Shown here: positions 8,822 to 16,954 of the stretch, one piece after another
Position numbering within the stretch: position 1 is the stretch's first letter
Layout of the letters: each line of letters opens with the position of its first letter
Assembly: GCA_934667425.1 (NCBI GenBank)
Contig: CAKULV010000001.1
Coordinates: 1 to 64,000 of the forward strand
From: an uncultured Kiritimatiellota bacterium
GTDB lineage: Bacteria; Verrucomicrobiota; Kiritimatiellia; RFP12; UBA1067
Direction of reading: 5' to 3'
Length of the DNA stretch: 64,000 nt
Position numbers and translations under genes: made by a program
Notes under the pieces: model-generated
Seen by the model: only the letters and a program-made list of their open reading frames with translations
The model's database searches: none
Told to the model about the DNA's origin: nothing

Positions 8822-10297
8822 ATTGAGGGAGGTTTCGGGAAACATCCCTTGCACGTCGGGAAAAGCGAGGGTGCGCAGATCATTCAGCTCTTCGGACGCG
8901 GCGTGCGCCTGAAGGGCTGGGGATGGAGCCTGAAGCGCAGCGGCCATGTCGCGTCCGCGCCGATCCGCCCCGCGCACATCCACGAGCTGGAGCTGCTGAA
9001 CGTCTTCGGCATCGAGGCCGACTTCATGCAGCGGTTCAGGGACTACCTGAAGAGCGAGGGGCTGCCGGGGAACGAGCGGCGATGGACGGAGAAGATTCCC
9101 CTGAACGTGACGTATGACTTCGGGAAACGGCTCAAGATCATCCGTCCGAAGCGCAAGAAGGCCGACGGCCGGGAATATGACTTCAGGAAAGACGCGCCCG
9201 TGCCGCAGGTCGGAGACGTGCCGCCGTATCTCGTCGACAACAAGGTCGTCTGCGACTGGTATCCGCGCGTCCAGGGCGTCCGGTCGCGGCAGACGGGCGT
9301 GCGCGAAGGGGTGAAGAACCAGGCGACGCTGGGCGAACGGCAGCGGGCGCTCCTCGACGAGACGGCCCTCTACTTCGCGCTGGAGCGCTTCAAGCGCGAG
9401 CGCACGTGGTCGAATCTCGACATCTCGGCGGCGGGGGGCCGCCGCGTGCTGGCCCGAGACGACTGGTACGAACTCTACATTCCGAAGGACTTCGTCGAGC
9501 CGACGAGCATGGCGGGCGTGCGCGTCCTGCAGGACGTCGCGGCGGAACTCCTGAAAGGCTACGTCGAGAAGATGTACACCCACGCGAAACGCCAGTTCAT
9601 CGATCCGCGCATGGAGGTGCGGGAACTGACGCCGGCGGACGAGAACATGCCGGATGTCGACGAAGGCTACGTCTTCACGGTCGATGCGGACGATGCGACG
9701 CTTGTCAACCAGATCCAGATGCTCAAGGCCGAACTTGCGAAGAAGGCGGGGCGGTTGCCTCCGTATGGCGTCATCGACGCGATCAATTTCGGGCGCCACC
9801 TCTTCCAGCCGCTCTTCCACCTGAAGAGCCAGGGGACGGTTTCCATTCAGCCCGTGACGCTGAACGACAGCGAGTTCCGGTTCGTGTGCGATCTGGACGA
9901 CTACGTGCGGGCGCACAAGGATGAATTCGACGCGCAGGGACGGGAACTCTATCTCCTGCGCAACCTGAGCCGGGGGCGGGGCGTCGGATTCGCGGAGGCG
10001 TCGAACTTCCACCCGGACTTCATCCTGTGGCTGGTCGAGGGCAAGCGGCAGCACGTCGCCTTCATCGAGCCGCACGGCCTCCTCCACGAGGCGATGGACA
10101 GCGACAAGGTGCGCTTCGCGGAGCGGGTCAAGACGATCGAGCGGCGGCTGGGCGATCCGGATATTGTCCTCGACAGCTTCATCCTCTCGCCGACGCCGTA
10201 CGCGGAACTCCTCTGGCGGCCGAAGCCCCCGGAGGCGGACCTGGAGGAGAGACACGTCCTGTTCATGGAGAATACCGGACCCGTCTACCTTGCGTAG
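8822..10297 (+). pseudogene. 5'-truncated type III-like restriction helicase/nuclease remnant
   Basis: The sequence encodes the C-terminal half of a superfamily 2 restriction helicase. Helicase motif VI is intact (IIQLFGRGVRL), and the C-terminus has a PD-(D/E)xK-like nuclease core (FHPDFILWL ... HVAFIEPHG). Walker A, DEAD/H and motifs III-V are missing. The frame stays open upstream to an ATG at 8702, but those ~40 residues look like accidental translation of AT-rich DNA, and helicase-like sequence begins only near 8822. Composition jumps from AT-rich to GC-rich at that point. The simplest reading is that the m5C/m6A RM islet replaced the 5' part of an older restriction locus. Not expected to be active. 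Confidence 0.7.
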
Positions 10298-10345
10298 CTG
10301 TTCGCGTTGCTTCAGGAGGCAAATCGGAAATCGGAAAACCGCAAA

Positions 10346-10861
10346 TCATAGCTCAATGTGCCTGAGCGCCTTGCCGTCGAAGTAGCCGAAGCTCCGGGTG
10401 CTGCCACCCTTGGGCAGCGAGATTGAGCCTGGATTGAAGATCGTGAGGCCGCACTCAAGCCGCTTCAGTACCGGAACGTGCGTGTGCCCGTGGGCAAGGA
10501 TTGTGCAAATCCCGACTGGCGGTATCTTGCATTCGTTCCAGAGATGGCCATGGGTCAGGAAAAACGTCTCATTGCCGGCATCGAGCAAGGCATAGTCGCC
10601 CATGATCGGGAAATCAAGCATCATCTGGTCCACCTCGGCGTCACAGTTGCCGCGCACAGCCACGATGCTGCCTTTGCGGGCATTGAGAATGGATGCCACC
10701 TTCGGCGGGTCGTAGAAGTTCGGCACTCCGTTGCGCGGGCCGTGATAGAGAATGTCGCCAAGCAGCACGAGCCTGTCATGCCCAAGCGAGTCTGCCGCCG
10801 CGAGTGCGGCCTCAAGCGTCGATGGAACGCCATGTATGTCACTGATGAACGCGATTTTCAT
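10346..10861 (-). CDS. YfcE/MJ0936-type metallophosphoesterase
   Basis: Predicted small cytoplasmic phosphodiesterase of the YfcE family, 171 residues. All metal-binding motifs are present in order: SDIHG near the N-terminus, LLGDIL, RGNCD, THGH and AHGHTHVP. The physiological substrate is not predictable. The start MKIAFISDIHG at 10861 is preferred over an ATG nine bases upstream because that codon falls inside the -10 element (TATAAT at 10874-10869). With that promoter the mRNA would begin one base before the chosen ATG. The gene stands alone, convergent with the helicase remnant. Confidence 0.85.
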   Translation of the reverse strand: MKIAFISDIHGVPSTLEAALAAADSLGHDRLVLLGDILYHGPRNGVPNFYDPPKVASILNARKGSIVAVRGNCDAEVDQMMLDFPIMGDYALLDAGNETFFLTHGHLWNECKIPPVGICTILAHGHTHVPVLKRLECGLTIFNPGSISLPKGGSTRSFGYFDGKALRHIEL

Positions 10862-10868
10862 GCCGTGC

Positions 10869-10877
10869 ATTATACCA
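10869..10877 (-). promoter_or_regulatory. Extended -10 promoter giving a leaderless phosphoesterase mRNA
   Basis: Minus-strand TGGTATAAT with its last base at 10869. The predicted transcription start (10862) is one base from the ATG at 10861, so no Shine-Dalgarno site can exist. Confidence 0.65.
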
Positions 10878-10937
10878 AATGTCTATGCCAGCCTTTTCAA
10901 TTGCCATTCGGCAAGGGAGGACGTGTGATAATTTGGG

Positions 10938-10953
10938 CGTGAGCAATTTCCAG
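10938..10953. repeat. Left target-site duplication of the insertion sequence
   Basis: The 16-bp sequence CGTGAGCAATTTCCAG occurs here and again at 12413-12428, exactly outside the two inverted-repeat ends. The following base also matches by chance. Confidence 0.85.
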
Positions 10954-12412
10954 TGTCGCGGTGAAAGCAAAAGCGGACAGCAGTGGAGAGCAAAAGCGGA
11001 ATGGCCTTTAGGACAGGGGTGAGGTTGTTTTCAGGCAGTATTGACAAGGGCAGGGAAGAAGTTGAGCGCCCCCCATGGGGGGCGGCCGCCGGTGTGGAGG
11101 GCAAAAGCGGAATCCTGGCGTATGATATGCGCCATGAAACAGCAGATGGCAAACCGGTTGGGTGTCGCCCATGTGCGCGACACGGTCATGCAGTTGGTGG
11201 CGGGCTCCGTCACGCGCGAACAGGCGATGGAGGATCTTCAGATAGGGAAGACCCGGCTCTACGAGCTCAAGGCGTCCTATCTTGCCGCCCGTGCGTCCGG
11301 CGCCGTGGACAAGTGGGCGCCCGGCCTTTCCGGCGGAGACCATGCCGGGCCGTGGCCGGACGAGGAGCAGCGGTTTCTCCGGCGGGTGCTCAGCCCGTGC
11401 GGGGAGGCGAAGCGGTATTCGTACGCCTTTGCGGCGAGCGAGCTTGGCCGCCGGTTCGGGCATGCGGTCGGCCGGGGGCAGGTTCGGCACTGGGCGATGG
11501 GGAACGGCATCAAGATCGCCGTCCCGCGCCCGCCCGCCCATGTCAGGCGGTGGCAGCGCAAGGCGGTCGGCGAGCTCTGGCAGCTCGACGCGACGCCCGA
11601 CCGGTTCCTCGGCAGGGGGCGTCCATCCTGTCAGCTTCTCGACATGCTCGACGACTGCAGCCGCGTGCAGGTCGGATGCCGCCTCTATCTCCGCGAGTGC
11701 GTCAGGTCGTATCTGGACCTGTTTTACAGGGCTTTTTCGCGCTACGGGCTGCCGCTCGAGGTCTATGTGGACAAGGCGGGGTTCTTCAGGGGCGAGGACG
11801 GCGGGCTCACCCAGCTGGGCAGGCGCCTGAAGTTCTACGACGTCTCGTTCGTGTTCGCGAACGCCCCCGAGTCCAAGGGGAAGGTCGAGCGCATCCACCT
11901 TGTGTGGCAGGACCGTCTGCCGGCCTACTTCGAGCGCGAGGGGATCGACATCGACACGCCGCTCGCGGCGATCAACGACCATGTGGACGCCCTTGTCGAC
12001 TGCCGCAACGGCTTCGAGATCCACCGCGAGATCGGCATGACGCCGGACGAGGCGTGGGGCAGGGCGATCCAGGAGGGGCGCAGCAAGCTCCGGGCGATCC
12101 CGCAGGACGGATGGTGGGAGCTCGTCTGGTCGGAGTGGTCGCGCACGGTCGTCGGCAGACGCGGACGGGTGTCCCTTGCGGACGGTCGGTTCTGCCCGAC
12201 TGAGTGCGCGAACGGCACGAAGGTGTGGCTGTGCCGGCACGTGGACGACACGTTGTCCATCGTACTCAACAAGCCGGAGCACGGGGTGCGTCCTTCCATC
12301 CTCTTCAGCAACAATCCGAGGGTGAGAAAGGCCTGAAAGCGAAGCCGGAGTGGCCCAAAGCCATTCCGCTTTTGCTCTCCACAAAAATTCCGCTTTTGAA
12401 ATCCACACGACA
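10954..12412 (+). mobile_element. Complete insertion sequence, ISNCY/IS1202-like
   Basis: A 1,459-bp element bounded by imperfect inverted repeats of about 50 bp. Both ends begin TGTCG and contain two copies of a CAAAAGCGGA-type motif, the inner one within a longer shared arm (GTGGAGAGCAAAAGCGGAAT). A third copy lies inside the left end near 11101. One rve-type transposase fills the middle. A 16-bp direct repeat flanks the element. Long target duplications are a feature of the IS1202 group, which fits the transposase type. Perfect duplications and an intact transposase indicate a recent insertion. The right end lies directly against the -35 box of the next gene. Confidence 0.85.
11134..12336 (+). 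CDS. IS transposase with DDE integrase core (ISNCY/IS1202-like)
   Basis: A 400-residue transposase that should cut and join the ends of the surrounding element. An N-terminal helix-turn-helix-like region (QLVAGSVTREQAMEDLQIGKTRL, given here as a descriptive segment of residues 18-40) precedes an rve-fold catalytic core. Candidate catalytic residues are D152 in WQLDATPD, D213 in VYVDKAGFF and E252 in SKGKVER. The start at 11134 (MKQQMANRLG) is preferred over an in-frame ATG 31 codons earlier, because that upstream part reads through the terminal repeat region. No frameshift or internal stop is seen, so it is probably functional. Confidence 0.8.
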   Translation: MKQQMANRLGVAHVRDTVMQLVAGSVTREQAMEDLQIGKTRLYELKASYLAARASGAVDKWAPGLSGGDHAGPWPDEEQRFLRRVLSPCGEAKRYSYAFAASELGRRFGHAVGRGQVRHWAMGNGIKIAVPRPPAHVRRWQRKAVGELWQLDATPDRFLGRGRPSCQLLDMLDDCSRVQVGCRLYLRECVRSYLDLFYRAFSRYGLPLEVYVDKAGFFRGEDGGLTQLGRRLKFYDVSFVFANAPESKGKVERIHLVWQDRLPAYFEREGIDIDTPLAAINDHVDALVDCRNGFEIHREIGMTPDEAWGRAIQEGRSKLRAIPQDGWWELVWSEWSRTVVGRRGRVSLADGRFCPTECANGTKVWLCRHVDDTLSIVLNKPEHGVRPSILFSNNPRVRKA

Positions 12413-12428
12413 CGTGAGCAATTTCCAG
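12413..12428. repeat. Right target-site duplication of the insertion sequence
   Basis: Second copy of the 16-bp direct repeat at 10938-10953. The next six bases (12429-12434) are the -35 box TTGACT of the downstream promoter. Confidence 0.85.
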
Positions 12429-12458
12429 TTGACTTTAGAAAAAAAAAACACATATAAT
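12429..12458 (+). promoter_or_regulatory. A10-spacer promoter, copy 1
   Basis: TTGACT (12429-12434), an 18-bp spacer reading TTAG + ten A + CACA, and TATAAT (12453-12458). Copies 2 (28710-28739) and 3 (63805-63834) have identical geometry. The insertion sequence abuts the -35 box, so any upstream activator or UP element has been displaced. Confidence 0.75.
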
Positions 12459-12506
12459 ACATGTTTTGTTGGTAGGAGAATGCTTGTAACCAGAGGAGGA
12501 TTGGCA

Positions 12507-14272
12507 GTGAAGAGGAAGTGTACCGATGGCGATTCGTTTCGCATGAGGCTGCTCGCGGCCGCGTGCGCCGTAAATGTGCTGCACATTGCTGCGGTTGCCG
12601 ATACGTATTACTGGTTGCCGGAGCGTGGCGTAAAGGCCGATGCCTCCAATCTGTCCAACTGGTCGATAGAGTTTGACTCGGAGGCCAAGGCTCCGGTTGC
12701 CGATGCGCATCCGACGAGAATGCCCACGGCTTCGGATGAGCTTTGTGCGACAAGGGACTTCCATTTCGATTTCAATGGCGAGTCTCTTGCGTTCAAGTCG
12801 ATGAACGCCGCCGCCACAAGCCCGTATACAGGCATCACATATTGGGGCGGGCCCGGAGAGGGCTGGACTTTCGAGAACGGCAGCCTTTCCGTCGAAAACC
12901 TGACACAGCGGATTCGCACAGGCGACAGCATGCTGTTGACGAACGGCATGCACTTGACGTGTTCCCAATTGTTTTCGCCCGGCAATGGCATGGGGCCTGA
13001 CGGCATCTGTGACATAGACATAGCTGACGGGTGCGCGCTCGTTGCCGCGAAGACCGCATTCGCCAATGGACACATCCATGTCGCGGAAGGCGGGTCGTTC
13101 TCGACGGAACTTCTCCTGAACAGCGGTGCGCAGGATTCATGCGTCATTGAGAATAGGGGCTTGACGGAGTTCGGCCGCATAGACATCGCCTCGACCGCGC
13201 CTGCCTCGTACGGGGTGACGATACGCCAACTGTCGGGAACGATGACGTTTGGTGGGCAAGTCTCGCGCAATGGCGGCTCCGGCGGGTTGGCTCTTGAGAT
13301 GTCCGGCGGTTCCGTGCGAGCCTCCGGTGATGTATGTTTCGACGATGTCGGGAGTGCGGTTGCTGTTGCCGGATCGACAATAGGGGCAATCGTTGATGAT
13401 GGGTGCGTGATGCACATGGGGGAATTCACATATGGCGACGGCGTGACGTTGCGCAAGATGGGGAAGGGTGAACTCAGGTTTGGCAACGCCACGCCGAGTT
13501 CGCTTGTCGTGGCTGAAGGTGCATTGCATGCGATTGGAGCCGGTGAGTACGGGGACTATATCAGCGTGGAGCCGGGCGGCGAGCTACGCTTCAGGACGCC
13601 GGGGATATCCTGCACGGCATTCGCCTTCCAGAATGGCGCGAAGTGTTCGATCGACATCGGGAATTTCCCTTTGGGTTCCACGATACTCCAGTGCAAGTCG
13701 AAATCACCGGCGCCGGCGTGGTCGACGTCACTCCATCGTCGCCCGTCTTCGGCCTCGTGCATGTTGCCGGCGGCGCGACTCTCCGGCTTTCCGGGGGAAC
13801 GGAGGCGGACCCGTTTGAGATGCCCGCGATCCAGCTTGCCGCCGATGCCGGACTGGCGGTTGCCGATGGAGCGAATTGGGCGGGCGCCGTGCTGGCCAAT
13901 GGATGCGCGGAGCTGTTCAACGCAGATGAGGATGGAAGGCGCATCCCGTCAGAGGCGACCTTCGGTTCGATCAGGTTTGCCGGGACGTTCCCGCTTTGCG
14001 TATGGAAGAATGGCGGTGTGGCGTGTGGGGATCGCCTCGATCTTTGTTCGGAGGTGTCTGGCAGGGGGTCGTTCCAGGTGGCGCCTCAGGATGGAGCCGA
14101 GTTCGCGGTTGGCGACGGATACGACTTCGGCACATATCCGGCTGGCGCCAAGCTTCCGTCTGTGGGGCCAAAGCCATGGTGGTTCGAGGCCAGGCCGTGC
14201 GATGGAGATGATGCGCTTGTGGTTTTGAGGCTCGTATACAAGCCTCATGGACTGATGATGACGATTAGGTAA
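12507..14272 (+). pseudogene. Secreted beta-solenoid-type surface protein with an internal frameshift
   Basis: Encodes an exported repetitive protein. A GTG start with an AGAGGAGG site eight bases upstream leads into a signal peptide (RLLAAACAVNVLHIAAVA). A YYWLPERGVKADASNLSNW opening and glycine-rich beta-strand repeats follow (GGSVRASGD, GVTLRKMGKGELRFGNATPS), like autotransporter passenger domains. The coding frame moves by -1 near 13667-13690: upstream sense continues to about FPLGSTILQ, and the C-terminal part (QVEITGAGVVDVTPSSPVFG ... GLMMTIR) lies in another frame and ends at 14272. A CCCTTTG heptamer in slippery phase sits at the switch. An ordinary indel is more likely than programmed frameshifting, but both are possible. 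Confidence 0.6.
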
Positions 14273-14285
14273 GGAGGGGTTGAAC

Positions 14286-16928
14286 ATGAGAGTGACGTGC
14301 GCATTTGCGATAATGACTTGCACCTTGATCGCCGGCGAGAAGCCTGCCAAATGGATCGCCTCTGGATGGGGGAAATACGCCGATGCCGCAAACTGGGCCG
14401 AAGGATGCGTTCCGAAGCCCGACGGGCAGGTTGCTCCCGGGCACAAGCGATTCGACCTTGGCGGCGGCAAGGCGGCGTTTTCGTCGATTCGTCCCGACGG
14501 TTGGGACGGCCTGTACGATTTTGGCGTGACCAACGGCGAGTTGTCGATTACGAAGGAATACATCTCCCGAAGCAACCTGTTCACCGTATGGAATGGCGGA
14601 AGCGTGACGTTCCCAAAGGGGAGCCGTTGGATTGGCGGAAGCAACATGGGCTATGACCGTTGGGAAAAGGTGTCGGTCCGCAATGGCGGCTCCATGCGCA
14701 TCCTGGGGGAATTCGTCCCTTGGCACGCGACTATCGAGATCGCCGAGGGTGGGATGCTGACGCTTGACCCGACATCGGCCAGCTCCGGCGGATCCTACTT
14801 CAAGAGCGAAATTGCGAACCGGGGCACGTTGTCGCTTCCGCACGGGCTTGCTTGGAAACCGTCAGAAAAGGCAGGATATGCATTCGTAATCCGGCAGGAG
14901 TCGGGAGTGATGAAACTTGGCGGAAGGTGTTGCGCGATCCCGTCAAGCGGAGTTGGTGCGCGAGCCAAGACCAGTTTTGAGTTCGCCGGCGGACGGTTGG
15001 AGGTGACGGGACACGGCGGCTTCATCGGGTTTTCGTCCTGCACCGTAAAGGCGGGGGCGAAGGTTGAGCTCCATGTCGCGGAGAAGGGGTCTTTCGATCT
15101 TTCCAATTTCAAGTTCGGGAAGAAGGCGAAGATGGTGAAGACCGGGCCGGGCACAGTGGTCTGTGGCGGCGGCGCTCCGCCGGATGGCCTGGTTGTGGAG
15201 GAGGGAGGACTGTCTTACGTGCCTGTTGATCCTGCCATGCAGAAGCCGCAGTCCGTCGAGGAAGAAATTACGCGTCCGTCAGACCGCAAGTACCGGTACG
15301 AGCCGCGCACGCCAACGCTGGTGCGTGACGACAATGGGGTCGTGAAGGGACTCACTCCAGGTTTCCACGGGTGCGCGGTTGACCTGATTCGCATTACAGA
15401 CGCCAATGCGATTGGGGATGAATCCAATCGCCTGTGGAGGGCGGTGGCGTGGCGCAACGAATATGTGCACGGGCAGTTCGTCGTGTGGACGCACATGCCT
15501 GCGCGATGCCTGCGCACATCCGTGTCGCCGCTGACGGGCGCGGACGGCGCACAATTGCCGCCAGAGTCGGTCTCCACGCGGTTTGTGCGCTACGTGGTGG
15601 GGCATGCGGAGTACAAGGGGGAGATTTCCCAGGCGGAAAGGCTTTTCGGAGACTGCCTTGACGATGTGGACGGGCTTGACTTGCCGGAACTTGGATATCG
15701 GCCGATCTGGCTGACGGTTCGTGTGCCGGCGGATGCGAAGCCGGGCGTCTACCGTGGAACCCTCAGGGCCACGGTCAACGCCAAGGACACGATTGAGTTC
15801 CCCCTGGAGCTGAAGGTCGGCGCACGGGTCTTGCCGCCTCCTTCGGAATGGAAGATGTTCGTTGACTTCTGGCAGCATCCATGGGCCGTTGCGCGATATC
15901 ATGGAGTGAAGCCCTTCTCCAAACTCCACTATGCGTTTATGGAGCAGTACCTTAAGGCGCTTGCGGCGCTTGGGCAGAAGACAATCACGGCAACGGTCGT
16001 GCACCGCGCATGGAACCAGGGCAACAACTATGAGGGCTTCGATTCGATGGTGGAGGCGATCCGTGCGCGTGACGGCTCATGGCGGTTTGACTATTCCACT
16101 TTCGACGAATATGTCGCGTTCGCCAAAGAGTGCGGCCTGGGGCCGCAGATCCATTGCTATACGCTTGCCGGATTCAAGTCGCTCTATACCGACGAAGCCA
16201 CAGGCGAGAAGCTTGTCGCCCTTGAAGGATCAAAGCGCAAGGATTTCTGGCGGGTGTTCCTTTCGGACTTCGAGGCGCACGTGAAGGCCAGGGGCTGGCT
16301 TGGGGACGTATACCTTGCGTTGGACGAGAGTTCCCCGGAAGTGCTCAAGGCGTCTGTCGATCTCCTGCGGGAAGCCGCTCCAGGCCTCAAGGTCGCCATG
16401 GCGGGAGAGCGTCGGCCGAGCGAATACGCTGGAGTGGAGGTAGAGAACTTCTCGGAAGTGCTCGGTCATGTCACGCCAGAATACATTGCCGAAGCGAAGT
16501 CGCGCAAGGGGAAGGGATACACGACGAGTTTCTACATCTGCTGCGGGCCGGGATTCCCCAACACGTTCCTCAGCAGCCCTCTCTGTGAAAGCGTCTGGCA
16601 GGGGATATATGCCGCCGGAACCGGATTGGACGGAATATTGCGCTGGGCCGCATTCACGTGGCCGCGAGACCCGCTTTTTGACGGCAGCTTCATACATTGG
16701 TCACCGGGCGACACCTACATCATATATCCGGGGCCGCGCCTTTCTACGCGATACGAGATGCTTCGCGACGGGTTTGAGATCTGCGAGAAGATTCGCATCT
16801 TGCGTGAGGATGGCGCACTTGCGCCAGAGGTGGAGCGTCTTCTCGATCCGAATACATATGGACGGACGCGGCAGTTTTTCGCGGAACGCACCGCCGCCGT
16901 GACTGCTGCGATTGACGCAATCCCGTAG
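14286..16928 (+). CDS. Secreted beta-solenoid protein fused to a GH123/DUF4091 glycosidase
   Basis: An 880-residue exported protein. After a short signal peptide (MRVTCAFAIMTCTLIAG), residues about 20-310 form a glycine-rich beta-repeat region like the preceding gene product. From about residue 330 on it resembles GH123/DUF4091: a beta-sandwich part, then a TIM-barrel with MFVDFWQHPWAVARYHG and the adjacent acid pair D680-E681 in YLALDESSPEV, which matches the Asp-Glu pair of GH123 enzymes. Known GH123 members release N-acetylgalactosamine by substrate-assisted catalysis, so host or mucin-type glycans are plausible substrates. The ATG at 14286 has an AGGAGGGG site six bases upstream. FucP and FucI follow immediately. 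Confidence 0.7.
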   Translation: MRVTCAFAIMTCTLIAGEKPAKWIASGWGKYADAANWAEGCVPKPDGQVAPGHKRFDLGGGKAAFSSIRPDGWDGLYDFGVTNGELSITKEYISRSNLFTVWNGGSVTFPKGSRWIGGSNMGYDRWEKVSVRNGGSMRILGEFVPWHATIEIAEGGMLTLDPTSASSGGSYFKSEIANRGTLSLPHGLAWKPSEKAGYAFVIRQESGVMKLGGRCCAIPSSGVGARAKTSFEFAGGRLEVTGHGGFIGFSSCTVKAGAKVELHVAEKGSFDLSNFKFGKKAKMVKTGPGTVVCGGGAPPDGLVVEEGGLSYVPVDPAMQKPQSVEEEITRPSDRKYRYEPRTPTLVRDDNGVVKGLTPGFHGCAVDLIRITDANAIGDESNRLWRAVAWRNEYVHGQFVVWTHMPARCLRTSVSPLTGADGAQLPPESVSTRFVRYVVGHAEYKGEISQAERLFGDCLDDVDGLDLPELGYRPIWLTVRVPADAKPGVYRGTLRATVNAKDTIEFPLELKVGARVLPPPSEWKMFVDFWQHPWAVARYHGVKPFSKLHYAFMEQYLKALAALGQKTITATVVHRAWNQGNNYEGFDSMVEAIRARDGSWRFDYSTFDEYVAFAKECGLGPQIHCYTLAGFKSLYTDEATGEKLVALEGSKRKDFWRVFLSDFEAHVKARGWLGDVYLALDESSPEVLKASVDLLREAAPGLKVAMAGERRPSEYAGVEVENFSEVLGHVTPEYIAEAKSRKGKGYTTSFYICCGPGFPNTFLSSPLCESVWQGIYAAGTGLDGILRWAAFTWPRDPLFDGSFIHWSPGDTYIIYPGPRLSTRYEMLRDGFEICEKIRILREDGALAPEVERLLDPNTYGRTRQFFAERTAAVTAAIDAIP

Positions 16929-16939
16929 CGCGGGGAAAA

Positions 16940-16948
16940 TGATATAAT
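16940..16948 (+). promoter_or_regulatory. Extended -10 promoter giving a leaderless fucP mRNA
   Basis: TGATATAAT, with the last base at 16948. The predicted transcription start is 16955, the A of the fucP start codon. Confidence 0.65.
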
Positions 16949-16954
16949 ACGGGC

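Noticed and set aside
8711..10255. A 514-codon minus-strand frame opposite the helicase remnant
   Set aside because: Composition is arginine/leucine-rich with no motif, while the plus strand carries helicase motif VI and a nuclease core.
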